64,000 nucleotides of DNA, from NCBI GenBank assembly GCA_963585895.1, contig OY757904.1, positions 70,325,067-70,389,066 on the forward strand, read 5' to 3'. Position numbers and translations under genes: made by a program. Shown here one piece after another: positions 1 to 11,482 of this stretch. Positions within the stretch are counted from its first letter, which is position 1, and each line of letters starts with the position of its first letter. This DNA comes from Sepioteuthis lessoniana. Taxonomy: Eukaryota > Mollusca > Cephalopoda > Myopsida > Loliginidae. The notes below the pieces were generated by a model. The model ran no database searches, had not been told where the DNA came from, and saw only the letters and a program-made list of their open reading frames with translations.

Positions 1-990
1 TAAGTTTGCTCGACTCTTTATGATCTTCGCTAAAAATGGTAATTCCTTCCGATGCTACAAAGGCGGTCACGTGTCTGCAATGACCGAGAAATAAGAAATG
101 GGCAACATTACTCCGAACATCGGTGGACTTGAACAGATTCCATGCTACTACAATTTCCCTTCCAATATAATAAAAACAACGACTCGTCGCTTCGAGTTAA
201 TAATACTTAAGCACCATCATTTTATACTACACGAGGCCAAATGAAGTTGGTTGACTATTATCAACTCACCCCATTTTTCTTTTAGTCGAGCAGATAAATG
301 CTACGTAAATATCCTTTTTCGCTAAGGCTCACAGAGTACTAAAGGTCTACTTGAATATCTCAGGAATTAGGAATCAGAGAGGAAGTGTTTCACCTGGTCA
401 AGATCAAGATAATATATGAAACAATGGACAAAAGCTGTGGACAATAAAATTATTCAGAATTCGCGGGGAAATATATAAGGAGACGTTTCAAAAAGAACGT
501 TCAATATAGCTTTCGGGAAAAGCTCGAATACTGACATGTAAATTTACGCTTTAACATTATCGGGAGATTGATGAATTAATAAGAAAGAAAATTAACGAAA
601 AAAAAACAGTTCAAGTGCTTTGGTGCAGAGATCTGAAAGAAAATGGGTCTAAGACGGCGGGAAAAGCTTAGACAAATGGATTTGACCCTTCGAAGAGATT
701 GAAAATGCTTGGGCCTAATCTACTTCTTACGAAGCAGATTCTTAAGTTACTACAACGTACTAAGAATGATAATAAAAGCCTTTCACAAGGGTAGAAGACG
801 TTAATCGAAACTGACATTTTCCAATCTGGGTCCATTATGTTTTTAGCCATCTTTTTCGGCTTGGCTGTTAAACGTCGTCATGAAAGGAACTGTCAGTAAG
901 TGAACTAGATGCAGACTATCGTGTGATGAGCTCAGTGTTTAACAGTGGATCTACTGCCAAGAAAAGAAAAGAAAAAGGGAAAAGAAGCTG
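1..990. other. unrecognised AT-rich sequence
   Basis: I find no protein domain, RNA gene or repeat family that I recognise in this stretch. It lies directly 5' of two LINE fragments on the plus strand, so part of it could be more decayed LINE sequence, but I could not read a reverse transcriptase motif through the stops and frameshifts. Confidence 0.4.
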
Positions 991-999
991 CGTTAGGGA

Positions 1000-1465
1000 A
1001 CACTGATATGCCTTCCTGTTTGAGAAAATTGAATATAACACGTGAGAAGACTGGGAATCAATGATATATTGTTGAAGACCGTACAGTCTAAATTACGAGG
1101 CAAATCAAATGAATTCACAAAGTCCCAAGTAAAGAGGACCAAGTAAATATACAACACACTGTAACAATGATTGGTGATAATCGTCTGTTAGATTGCTTCC
1201 AATGGTTAACATTACCTGAGTAAAGATTTAGACTAGACCTAGTGATAGCCAACTAAAAAAAAAAAAACTTGCGGAATAGTGGACTTCACCGTTCCGACTG
1301 ACCTCAGGGTAAAATAGAGAGAACGTCAAAAGATAGAAAGGTACCAAGACCTTGCTAGAGTAATTTAAAATGAATGAAACATGAGGGTCATTGTAATACT
1401 AATTGTGATTGGTGAACTCGGTACAGACACCAAAGATTTTGAGCTGGGATTGGAGAAGACCTGAC
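1000..1465 (+). pseudogene. R4/Dong-like LINE fragment, restriction-like endonuclease region (copy 1)
   Basis: This is a decayed 3' part of a non-LTR retrotransposon of the R4/Dong type, which cuts DNA with a restriction-like endonuclease. Around 1235-1275 the reading frame gives RLDLVIAN followed by lysines. After a frameshift it gives IVDFTVPTD, then RYQDLARVI and NMRVIVILIVIGELGTDTK. This matches, block for block, the PD-(D/E)xK region of the better preserved copies at 43.6-47.0 kb in this window (RxDLIIINKK, IVDFAVPAD, KYLDLARELKKLWNMKVT). The key proline of the usual RPD motif is leucine here. At least three in-frame stops and one frameshift make it non-functional. It ends where a second copy of the same region starts, so two separate insertions lie in the same orientation. 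Confidence 0.72.
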
Positions 1466-1539
1466 CTTAATGATGCTTAAGAAAATAGAAAAGCTGCTGA
1501 ATAGAGAGCTTTACTATTCCGGGGAACAATTTAGTGAAA

Positions 1540-1835
1540 ATCAACGGAAGCGCAAAGAAAGAGAAATACTTAGACCTTGCCTGAGGACTAAAGAAGCTAT
1601 GGGAGATGAAGGTAACGGCGGTACCCATTGTAATGGTGTACTTGGAACGATCCAAAAAGATAAGAAAGCTAGAAGATTTGGAAATAAGGATGAACCGAGA
1701 CCATCTAAAGAATAGCATTGTTAAGAACCGCCAGAATACTGAGAAGAGTCCTAGAGATGTAAGTCGACTTGCTGTCACTCAAACTCTAGAGAAAACCTAT
1801 CAGCTAACGGTGGTTTGAAAAATTGGCAAGGAAAA
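1540..1835 (+). pseudogene. R4/Dong-like LINE 3' fragment (copy 2) with 3' UTR
   Basis: This second plus-strand copy of the same LINE type begins inside the endonuclease region (KKEKYLDLA, then LKKLWEMKVTAVPIV). It continues into the C-terminal block KLEDLEIRMNRDHLKN and the 3' end (TEKSPRDVSRLAVTQT). The 3' end matches the ends of the copies at 43.6-47 kb, which also have a 'ctccagtgaaaaacc'-like terminus. Stops and frame changes show it is dead. The element runs directly into a (TA)n(TG)n microsatellite at 1840, as expected if the simple repeat grew from the LINE tail. The protein match is clear; the exact ends are approximate. Confidence 0.75.
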
Positions 1836-1838
1836 ATG

Positions 1839-1839
<1 letters not shown>

Positions 1840-1930
<91 letters not shown>
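1840..1930. repeat. (TA)n(TG)n compound microsatellite
   Basis: An uninterrupted TA run of about 40 bp passes without a break into a TG run of about 50 bp. It directly follows the LINE 3' end. Confidence 0.95.
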
Positions 1931-1935
<5 letters not shown>

Positions 1936-2091
1936 ATTCAATAAATAAGGGGAATTTCGGCTAAGGAGTTAATAAGAGGAACCTCTATTTAAAGTTGCAA
2001 TATTTTCAAAGACATTGATAGTAATTGGATCTTTTTATGTTCCAAAAGACCTTGCATGATCTCCTTTAATTATCACTATAAATTCGGTGTG

Positions 2092-2342
2092 TAGCCAATG
2101 ACCTAATGAGTTGAGCGTTCGACAAATGTCCGGGAGACTGAGGTTCAATCCCAAGTCGAGTAGTAACAAAGACTCAAAATACGGTATTCGATGCTACCTT
2201 TCTTAACACTGAGCATTTCAAGGTAAGAATCAAGGGTAAAGTCGAGAAATCCATAGAAATGAGTAGCACCCTTCCGTACACCTATTGGTAGTAGCTATAG
2301 AAAAGGGAGCCTTCGGATCACAATCGACTAAGGTCGGCATCT
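2092..2342 (+). mobile_element. SINE family S3, tRNA-derived, copy 1
   Basis: This short interspersed element has a tRNA-like head: an A-box-like stretch around 2095-2112 and a B box GGTTCAATCCC at 2142-2152. The unrelated body contains ACTCAAAATACGG, TTCTTAACACTGAGCATT and ATCAAGGGTAAAGT, and the end is GGAGCCTTCGGATCAC. The same head-to-end order recurs at 14.5, 15.3, 29.4 and 48.4 kb (the last on the minus strand), which defines the family inside this window. The head implies RNA polymerase III transcription and LINE-driven retroposition; no ORF is expected. Confidence 0.85.
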
Positions 2343-2344
2343 GA

Positions 2345-3099
2345 AATGGTAATAGAAAATGAAAAATTAGGTGGGTTTAGATAGAAATTTGATTATTTAC
2401 AAGAAAATATTCCCTCTCTTTACATAGGGAAGTCTGTCTGGACTTAATACAGATATTTTCTAGAATTTTCAGATTAAATAAAGTGTTCTTGCTTAGAATT
2501 AAACATTTTTGTCTTTAAATTTGTTTGTTCACTTCCGATTATTAATCATCATATTGTTTACTAGTCTAATGTTAGTTATGTCTTGCATTATATCGGCCGA
2601 AAGAGTCAAAAACTAAATATCTGCTAATATCCGGAATTTTACCAACCTCCCAATGGATGTTCTGAATAATACATACGGGTCTTCCATCGCGTATCTCTTT
2701 ATTGTTAATTTTAAACAGTAAACAAGAGCAAAATGTTTTGGAAAGAGATTGTAAGCAAATGTGTTCAAAAAGAATTTCCAGTCTTTTTAAATCCGTGCGC
2801 CAAAAACTTTATCGAAAGAGAACATGTGGCGGCGATATTAAACGAATAGAAAAACAATTAATTTATTAATGAAACATTTACTGCTGTTTGCAGTTACAAA
2901 AATGTGTACTAATAGGTTTTGATAACAATTTTGACGGAAGAAGCACACCAGACATAGATGACGTGACAGTGTCTCACACAGATTACTCTTGACATGCTCC
3001 ATTTTGGACAACACTTGTTTACAGCAATATGAAGTGTGAAACATGTTCACTACTTCCTGAGTACGAGTGATAATGTTAGGAAATAATCAAAATGTATTT

Positions 3100-3100
<1 letters not shown>
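2345..3100. other. no recognised feature
   Basis: AT-rich sequence between a SINE and a microsatellite. A 70-codon minus-strand frame (2838-3050) has no recognisable domain and I treat it as chance. Confidence 0.4.
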
Positions 3101-3101
<1 letters not shown>

Positions 3102-3175
<74 letters not shown>

Positions 3176-3180
3176 GGGGG
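3102..3180. repeat. (TA)n(GA)n microsatellite ending in a G run
   Basis: About 58 bp of TA, then 14 bp of GA, then a run of six G. Confidence 0.95.
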
Positions 3181-4140
3181 GATCTGGTATTAATTAACGA
3201 ATAATAGTTGGTATGCCATAAAAGCCAAACAACTCAAATATAAAAATGGAAGCGGGTGATTATTATAGAAATCGAGAATATGGAAAGCATGAAATGTGAA
3301 TGTTAAATCTTCTGAACACTGACGATCAATTTCCAGTTGCATCTGCAATTTTTCACAACTAGCATCAGAAAGCGTGATATTTCTTATAGTTGTTTAATTA
3401 ATTGATTGATTGATTGATTGATTACGTCAATGATTTTAACGACAGAATATTCGACAATTTTTTAAACAAAATGATCGTTCACAAAAATTCATAAAGGACA
3501 GAATAATGGAAGTTATATTCACTGAAATGTAAACAGGTAACATTTTAGTCTCAAATCTGAATAAAAATCTCAGAAAGAGTACTCGACTAAATGCCCCAGC
3601 TCGATGTAAAATTGAATTAGCAGTTGAATGTGGAATGCAAAGTTGTCGATAACGCGTATTTATTCCTCCTGGGTAATCGGAGACCCAGATAGTAAGGAAA
3701 GTGGTTCTGTTCTTTCTTCCTGGGTGCCATGGACTTTAAATTCTTAGTCCAGTTTAGAAAAGTCTTGAAATTGAACTGCCTTCTCTATTATGCTTAAACA
3801 ATCCTAAAAGACTTAGTTTCATAAAATGTTTTCACACAAAATGTCTTCTGTTCCATTGTCCAAGGCATGGTTTTGCTCTATTTAACTAAATAAATTGTTA
3901 ACTATTTCTCAGCAATAATTTGAAGAGAAAAAATTTAAAAGTTATTAGGGTCAAATTGAAAAGGTATTATATTGTTTCAAAAATTGTGAAGCATTCTAGA
4001 CATGTCAGCTCGGCAATTTCTCCCTGGAGGTTATAGAATCATGTATATTCTGCGCTCATATTTACATTTTTGTTAGGTTGTTTCTGAAAGGGCTTATTTG
4101 GCGCATGTTTCTATTGAATATAAGAAGTTTTAAACATATC
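3181..4140. other. no recognised feature
   Basis: The only structure is a short ATTG tetranucleotide run at about 3401-3423. The rest is AT-rich and unassigned. Confidence 0.4.
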
Positions 4141-4370
4141 TATTAAACCCACCGGTGAGAATATACAATGTACTACCTCTTCGAGTCAGAGAGGATCAAA
4201 GAGTAATCCTAATGAAGAGGTAATCCACTCTCCGCATACTTCCAGAGCTGGATCTTTGCCATTAGCTGCTCTTTAGTGCCATAAATAAAACAATCCTCTT
4301 GATGGTGTCTAACTTCTATTCAGAGGAAGCAATCACCGTATTCTAAGTCCCGCCCACAAGATTGGTTAAT
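4141..4370 (+). repeat. Interspersed family A, 3' part, divergent copy
   Basis: This aligns by eye with the 3' part of family A copies at 21.9, 25.0, 32.3 (minus), 40.0, 53.4 (minus) and 58.4 kb. Shared blocks in order are an AAACCCA-CCGGTG entry, CTAATGAAGAGGTAATCC, TCCAGAGCTGGATC, TTTAGTGCCATA and TTCTATTCAGAGGAAGC. It is the most diverged copy I accept. Family A has no coding potential I can see. Confidence 0.55.
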
Positions 4371-5448
4371 AGACCTTTAGGGGAGCATGTGGCCCGAGGG
4401 TGGTGGTTTGGGGATTCTACTCAAAGCAATTCATCATTGTAATGAATTACATGGACAAAGTCGGCTCAGTCGTTTTTCCTCTGCAAAACTAATTTAAACT
4501 CAATAAACAAGCTAAGCTTCTTAAAAGAAAGACTTATCTGAATGGTAAGACTTATTTAGAAAGTACTTACATTTAAAAACTTTGTTTAATTTGCTCTTAG
4601 GCTTACTTTACCATAAGGTAATTTATCGACTTATTCTCCGCGGAAATTTGTCGGATATTCGTTATGGATCTCAAGATTGATTTATAAGTGTTTTCTTCTC
4701 CCGCCAGGAAAAAAACCTTTAACGCAGAAATAATTCAAGTATTATCATTCGCAACTTATTTCTAAAGGATATACTTTCTTGGTTGCTATATCCAAAATGT
4801 TTCGGCGGATATATTCTTCGACCTTTATCAGCTGTAACGTCCTGAACTCATTCCTTTTCTTAAATCTTTTGGTAAACTGTTCTCATTCCGCAGTAAATCT
4901 CTTTAGGGCATCTCGCAGAAGCCAATTTTTGCCTTTTTCATATCTATCTATCCAGGGGTTTAACTCACAACCTTCAGTCGGCTTGGATATTTGATCTGAC
5001 TTCAAAACCTTTGGAATCACTTGTCCTACTGAATAATTCAAATGTGAATTTTGGAACTTATAAAGCTGACGTATCAATTGCTTTCCTTGTTTTCAGATCT
5101 TAGCTGTATTTTATATTTCTTTTGTTATCTTTTCTCTCCGTCTTAATTTCTAGTGACCAAATTGAATTGATCTCTATACATGGCTTAACCAAGAGTTTTT
5201 TATGGCCTTGGATATGTACTGTTTCCTTACATTTACTTATTCTTAAATGTTGCGGCCTATCTATTATTCTAACTTCAGTGTTAGATTTTAAATTTCCGGA
5301 CGGCTACCCCATACGACAAAAGTCACTTTCAGGAGTAGAGCGATCGAAACATTTTTGGTATAGCAACCAGGATTTGTATAGTAGACCGTAATTGCAAGGG
5401 AATAATAATAACAACGCCCCATCTCAGAAATATATTTGGTCGATTCAA
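4371..5448. other. unassigned sequence with an unrecognised minus-strand frame
   Basis: Minus-strand frames around 4750-5080 read, across one stop, as a charged helical peptide (NPWIDRYEKGKNWLLRDAL, then FKKRNEFRTLQLIKVEEY, ending LDIATKK). A different minus-strand frame at 4775-4800 gives RRIYPPKHFGYS. Around 5330-5380, again on minus, a related string appears (RSTPESDFC). These resemble the C-terminal basic tails of retroelement polyproteins, but I cannot name a family. Confidence 0.25.
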
Positions 5449-5450
5449 TA

Positions 5451-6314
5451 AGTTTCCAGATTTTTTGTAAAGGTATCTAAAATTGTCGTAGACTCTTGAA
5501 AATTCAGTATGTAATTGCTATACATCTTATGAGATGACTGACTCAGTCTTATGATTTCAGGTTCAAATGAACGCCTACTGCAGCAATTGCAATAAAAAAG
5601 CCTGATTTTCACAGCTGGTGAATTTCAAAACGGCAATCTGGACATGAGGACACTTTAGAAGAAAGATATGCCATAAAATGCTGTTTTAAACTTGGACAAA
5701 TAGCCACAGAAACCTATGGAATGCTTAAGACAGATTTTAGGCCATCTTGCATGAATCGAGCATCAGTTTTTTAGTGGCATAAAAGATTACAGGAAGGCAG
5801 GGAGTCTTTGAAGGATTATGGGTGGTGTGGGAGGAGTAAGGAAGACAATACACCAGAGTTGATTGGCCAAAGGGTTACCGTTAGGGTTAGGGTGACAATG
5901 TTGAGGTTTTAAGGGAGTTCAGGAAGAGATTCTGTCGGAAGAGGCCAGCACTCTTCAAATCGGTTCGGTGGCATTTCTCCAAAGACAATGCACCAGTCCA
6001 CAACTCCATCCTTGTCACAGACTATTTGACCAAGATGGGCATTAAGACAGTTCCTCACTCTTCCAATAGTCCAGACCTTGCTCCCTTATTCCCTAAGCTC
6101 AGAGGCTGTCGTTCTGAGACAACTGAGGAGATGAAAGAGATTATGACGAAGGTCATTGACACGTTCAGTCAAGAGGACTTCTATGGGGCCTTTCAGAAGT
6201 TGTTGGAACGGTACAACATGTGCATTGCAGCCAGTGAATATTACTTCGAAGTGGACTAGTGTTTCATATGCGTACTATCAATAAAAGTGCTCATACGAAA
6301 ACAGTCTGGAAAAT
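5451..6314 (+). mobile_element. mariner-like transposon with internal deletion (copy 1)
   Basis: This is a Tc1/mariner DNA transposon of the DD34D type, about 864 bp. Its ends are imperfect inverted repeats: AGTTTCCAGATTTTTTGTA at 5451 against the complement of TACGAAAACAGTCTGGAAAAT at 6314, with TA on each side (5449-5450 and 6315-6316). The transposase begins with ERYAIKCCFKLGQIATETYG and a helix-turn-helix region (FRPSCMNRASVFxWHKRLQEGRESLKDYG). It then jumps from ELIGQRVTVR to the C-terminal catalytic part (SKDNAPVHNSILVTDYLTKM, then SPDLAP, then LFPKLRGCRSETTEEM). Compared with the copy at 51.7 kb, the block holding the first catalytic Asp (TSFDSTGM) is missing, and the CDF triad after the last Asp region is also deleted. 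It is dead but may still be mobilised in trans. Confidence 0.88.
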
Positions 6315-6760
6315 TATTTAATGATCCTCGTAGATGAATATTACATCGACGTATATATTCAAATCTATAATTTGATAATTCTACAGTAAATAATTTAGCT
6401 CGTTAATTATTAGAAGTCTCATACCAGCTTACAGAATATGGCAAGCGAAAGAATTCTCTCTACCGAAATGCCTGCTGCCAAAAACGCATGTCTCTATCAG
6501 GCGGACAACCTCATCAAATCAATTTAGATTTGGTACGAATCACTAAAAAGCCAATCATGAAGTCACACCTTGGGGCAAAACGGCATTAATTCACGTGGAC
6601 TTCCAGGCATAACATACATTCAAATGTAATCAGAGTTTTTTTTCTCTTCAGTGCTTTCTATCATACACGGGAACTTCGTCGTATATTGGTACCCGACCCC
6701 TTTAGTGAACAAAAACACATTGTGCATAGGCTGGTTAGATTATATACATACAATTCAACA
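6315..6760. other. no recognised feature
   Basis: AT-rich sequence between the mariner and a TA microsatellite; nothing recognised. Confidence 0.4.
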
Positions 6761-6763
6761 AAT

Positions 6764-6794
6764 TATATATATATATATATTTGATTTGTTTAAT

Positions 6795-6864
<70 letters not shown>
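6764..6864. repeat. (TA)n microsatellites
   Basis: A short TA run (about 6764-6780), then a long one (about 6802-6864), separated by 20 bp of unique sequence. Confidence 0.95.
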
Positions 6865-6866
<2 letters not shown>

Positions 6867-7379
6867 TGTAAGATAACAGATCTTTCTGCCAATATCTTGA
6901 ACATTATTATTAAGTTTATTTTATGTTTATACCGTACCAGGTGATTTTCATAAGATGTGGCATGATAAATTGTACGACTTTTTCGATAATATGATTTTGT
7001 TTATTTACTTGTTACGAATACGCAACATAACAAAAAGTAAAAAGTGGACCATAAGGAAATCAAATGAACTTGTGTATCAATTTTAATATTTTTCCTCATG
7101 AAAGAATGACGATTCTGATACTACTGGGGACGTTATAACTGGTAACCCATTAATTAGTTATAGAAAATAAACAAAGAAAAATTCATTTTTTTCAAGGAAA
7201 ATTTAACAAAATCCTTTCATTCCATCTTTAGTTACATTATAAAGGTATAATTAGCTTATCACAGTATATGAAATGAAATAAATGATTGATTTTATTACAG
7301 GCTTTTCAAATAAAGGAAAAGTCATATATACATTACCAATTTCAAAAATGTATAGCCCTATAGTATGTTTAAATTTATT

Positions 7380-8720
7380 TCCTATCATTTTGAGTTTTAT
7401 GAAATCTTAAAGATTCCCAATCAAGATATGTTAATTTTAGGAAAACAGTATTTAAACATGTGCGATACGATTAAACAATAAGTTCTTTGTGCATCATGAA
7501 TTTCCAAAATCATGATTGCCTCATATATATTTCTTGTAATCTTGAATCTTATGACATATATAAATTTACCAACCAAAATATCTGGTTTTTATGGAATCAG
7601 TGTTCTGCAGGGGTTTTATGATTAAATATTAAAATCATTCCGCATTACCCAGTTTAAAATACCCAATTACTTATATATATTTACTTTCATATTGCAATAC
7701 ATCGAATTCCGAAGATTTCATTATCGAGATATTTCAGTTTTATGGAAACTGTAATTTTAAAAGAAATGCCAAAATTAGATTACATGGTCTTTTTACATAT
7801 AACAATGTGTCATCTAAAATAATCTTTCATGTCAATTTGAGTTTGATGACAATGTTAAAATTTAGCAATCAATATATTTAATGCTAAGGCAATTATTTTA
7901 ATAGGGGTTTGCTATGAAACAATTACTCCGATAGCAAATTATAAATTCCAAGATTGTCAAAAATAAATTGAATATTTTGTGTTTCATGTAAATGCTGAAA
8001 TTCAGCTATTACAATATTTCCAAGAAATGAAAACACTTATTGACAGATAGTTTAATATTAGATGATACGGCTTTTCTGCATCACTATTTAAAACAATGCA
8101 CTATCGAAGGAACTATTTCAAATCTATTTGATTCTACATAGGCTTTCATGAAAATGTTAACAATTCGCAATTACAACAATGATCACTTATTTTAACATAC
8201 TTTTTATATAATAAGTCCATTCTGCTCTACCGCGATCACAATGGAATAATTATTATTTAACCATTTTTACCAACCCCTCCGCTCGCGCAGGATATAACAC
8301 AAGGTCAATTTTTAAGCTGAGGTTTGAATTCAGAGTTTTCCATCTCCTAGTTGCCTTACCAAGGCTGAAGAACCCAGTCTGCCCTACTATTTACCCATAG
8401 CTGGAGGGAGAATAATTGGATTCATACCTTTCCCAAGGGTATTAGTGCTATGTGAAATGCAATCAGTCTCGTCCAGGATTTGAACTTGTGTCACCGTGTC
8501 CATTTCCTAAGACGATAACCATTACACCACGGGCACCTCCACTAATTATTATTTAACGTAGGTTTACAAATTTAATAATTAGTAATTTTTTACCGGCTAA
8601 TTTCAGAAATATATAATCTATTAATCAGACACAAAAAGTGTTTCATGTTATCATCACTTTCATCACCATATTAAAATTTCATAATCACGATATTTGAATT
8701 TCATTACATACAATGTGATT
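7380..8720. repeat. Degenerate ~150-bp tandem array, split by a SINE
   Basis: A diverged unit with the core TTTCATGAAAATGTTAAAAT then TTCGCAATTACGATATTT can be read at about 7385, 7545, 7700, 7852, 7985, 8148 and 8660. The spacing is close to 150 bp, except for the last interval, which holds a SINE at 8268-8539. Units are perhaps 65-75% alike by eye, so the array is old. I see no ORF. Confidence 0.5.
8268..8539 (-). mobile_element. SINE family S2, tRNA-derived, copy 1
   Basis: Read on the minus strand, the tRNA-like head starts with GGTGCCCGTGGTGTAATGG (A-box region) and has the B-box-like AAGTTCAAATCC. The body then carries GCACTAATACCCTTGGGAAAG, CTCCAGCTATGGGTAAATAG, CTTGGTAAGGCAACTAGGAG and an end with the CCTGC-GCGAGCGGAGGGG block. 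Copies at 27.8 and 33.1 kb (plus) show the same order. It is about 270 bp and inserted inside the 150-bp tandem array. Confidence 0.88.
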
Positions 8721-10706
8721 TTATCAGCGAATTTTAAATTAAGTGTAATGTCATTCCTTCATTCTCAACTGTGAATGTTTACACCAAGCAACTCCCACAG
8801 AAGCACTTTTATTTCTTGGGAATTAGAACTTTGCCTGAGTTAACTTAACTCAGAAAAAGAAAAGTGATGCCAATCTAAAAATGACCTTGTTGAAAAGGCA
8901 GTATAATTTATGTACTTTTCTAACCTGTAAAACAATTATAGCAGACAGTGGAAACAATTATTGTACTTTATCTTTGTACTTCAGAGTATTTCATATTTTT
9001 GGCTTTTTCTTTTGCTTTTTCCAAAACGTGCATAGATAAATAGATTATTGTGATTATCCGCTCTGGAGCGACCTACGTAGAACTGTTCATGATATGAGAA
9101 CCTTCTAAATGCAACCCCACCTAAAATTAAATGCTTGACCTAGTGACATATTTGCATACGTAGCAAAGCTGAATTGAATTGTGAACTGCAGAAATATATA
9201 AACTTTTTTAAATAAGTAAAAACATATCTAAAATAGAACATGTGAATGCCCTTTCAATGAATGTCCACATTTAGTCAACCCAGTGACATTGCCCCGTTTA
9301 CAGAAATTTTTCTCGTTTCCCAATGACACCTAGAGTGAAAATATAAGGTCTAAAATATTTCGATTTTAGGTTACCCTTACTGCTCTTTTAACCTGAACTA
9401 AAGAAGAAAACCTATGTTTTTTTTTTAATACTACGACGTTACCTTATGAAAATATATCCTTGCATTTAATAACTTTAATATTTTACATCTGGTTATTTAG
9501 ATTATATTTGAGATATATAAATTTAGATTATTTCTATTCACTCTTGATTATTGAAAACTACGACAAAAATATTTTGTGTACATATTTCAAATGAACATGC
9601 ATAGCGAAATGTTAAAAAAATTAGCTTAACTTTTTTATTTTTTATTTTAAAAAAATATGTTTTTTAATGAATCAAGAAATAGAATATAAAAATTAATGCT
9701 ATTTATTAATTAATGTGAAATTAGATGAATAAAATAAATTATCAAACCATTTTTTGATTAAATTAATTTAAATGACAGAGAAAACTTCTTATAAGGCGTT
9801 ACCCATAAATGTCAACAAATCAGTTTAAAATTTAAGGCAATGTAACAGAACACGAGTATTTTTCCGAGGAAAAACAAATTGCTTAAATGAATATTTATCC
9901 TACAAAAATACTTGAGTAAATAAATTAAATTAAAAACTTCTTTAATTATAAAATTAACTTAAATTACATTATATTAATCTTTTTAATTTTATTTTTAAGA
10001 TTATTTTCAATGTTTATTCTTGAAAAATCATCTGATTCAATATCGTGCTTCAGATTTTTAAAGCGAAAGTAAAATTTAGATTTTGCATGGTTCCGATACA
10101 ATCTCTGTAAATCAATCTTACTGGTACCAGATGAAATCAAGGGTAAATATTCATCAAATCTTTCATTTCTTCGACAAGATTTACCCCGTTAATACTAATA
10201 GAAATATTTTGGCACTTGATCCCCTATAGAATAAGTCCTCGTCCAGAGTTTTTCTCTCAGGCATATAAGAACTGGCATATTATGTGAGTGATTAATTTAG
10301 GGCCAGACTGACCGCTGCAGGCAAGGGGTTCCAAATTTCACACTTTCCACACCAGGTCGCTAAACTTCTTCCCCTAGACAACAGAAGATATGAGCCTATA
10401 GGTTTTAGTCGTAATAATATTATATTGTAGTAGTCGGCAACTCCGGTTTCCCGAGTGATATTTTTAAGGAAATAATTGGACAATTCTAGGCAAGATAACA
10501 TAAGGCGAATAGAAGCTGAAAAAGAAGCATGAGGTAACAAATTCGTAGCAGAACTGCCAAGAACAACTTAGACCACGTGGTAACATAAAAATACAGGAAT
10601 CCTTTACTATACAAAGAGATACACTTTCAAAGTGTCAAATATGTATAATGAATTGAACAGTCCATGGACATAAATGTCTTTCTTTTCTGTTCTTTCGTTT
10701 TCCTTC

Positions 10707-10710
<4 letters not shown>
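8721..10710. other. long AT-rich stretch without recognised feature
   Basis: About 2 kb of very AT-rich DNA (9.4-10.0 kb is nearly all A and T). No domain, SINE or LINE motif found. A minus-strand frame at 10292-10540 ends in a WNPLPAAV string that faintly recalls LINE C-termini but has no other support. Confidence 0.4.

Positions 10711-10711
<1 letters not shown>

Positions 10712-10768
<57 letters not shown>
10712..10768. repeat. (GA)n microsatellite
   Basis: A pure GA run of about 57 bp. Confidence 0.95.
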
Positions 10769-10771
<3 letters not shown>

Positions 10772-11258
10772 TATATAAAGTTTGGGTATAAAGGAGAAAT
10801 AGCCCCCAAAGATACTTATCTTATTTTTCAACGGGGTCCCACTGGAGAATCTTTCTTCTTTCACGGGCTAATAGACTTTATGCTATTTTTAATACTGGCT
10901 TGAAGAACTTGGGTCCCTCGTGTCTCAGATATTCTTTTGTCTTCTACCCGGAGTAAATGGCTATGTGTCTGTCTGCCACGAGCCCTTTCCAATAACTAAC
11001 ATTTCTTCTCGTTTTTTCCGCCGACGGGGAGAAGGGTGCCGCTTCCGTTTTAAGGCCCCAGCCAATCATTTGGCTTCTCTCTCCTTCTCACTTCCGGTGT
11101 CCGGCGACCTGAGGTTACTAAGTACCAACACATGTTGATATCCCCTCTGTGACCTACATTCTTTCTTAACGGTCACTTTTTTGACGGGTTGCCACTGTTC
11201 ATTCCAACGGGAGGATAGTATTAGTCTTATTTCTATCGTCTCCGTGGGATATCATGTG

Positions 11259-11260
<2 letters not shown>
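10769..11260. other. pyrimidine-rich, GC-richer stretch, unassigned
   Basis: Around 10900-11200 the sequence is clearly more GC- and CT-rich than its surroundings (for example CTTCTCACTTCCGGTGTCCG). The composition resembles the LTRs at 25.4 and 34.2 kb, but I could not define TG...CA ends. Confidence 0.3.
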
Positions 11261-11261
<1 letters not shown>

Positions 11262-11292
<31 letters not shown>

Positions 11293-11421
11293 CAGTCCGT
11301 ATTTACTTTATATATATATATATATATATATTATTGGAGATGTATTGGGCCATAGTAGCCTTTTCTATACCTTTACACAACACTTAGAAATAGTCAGAAC
11401 ACACACACACACTCACACACA

Positions 11422-11478
<57 letters not shown>
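11262..11478. repeat. (TA)n and (CA)n microsatellite cluster
   Basis: TA runs at about 11262-11290, 11310-11332 and 11427-11478, with a CA run at 11400-11424 just before the last. Confidence 0.93.

Positions 11479-11482
<4 letters not shown>

Noticed and set aside
4883..5077. Minus-strand 64-codon frame as a host exon
   Set aside because: Composition is protein-like, but I recognise no domain, and nearby strings recall retroelement tails; support is too weak for a gene call.
10292..10540. Minus-strand frame ending WNPLPAAV, like a CR1/L2 LINE C-terminus
   Set aside because: Only one short string fits; no neighbouring reverse transcriptase blocks or LINE 3' end were found.
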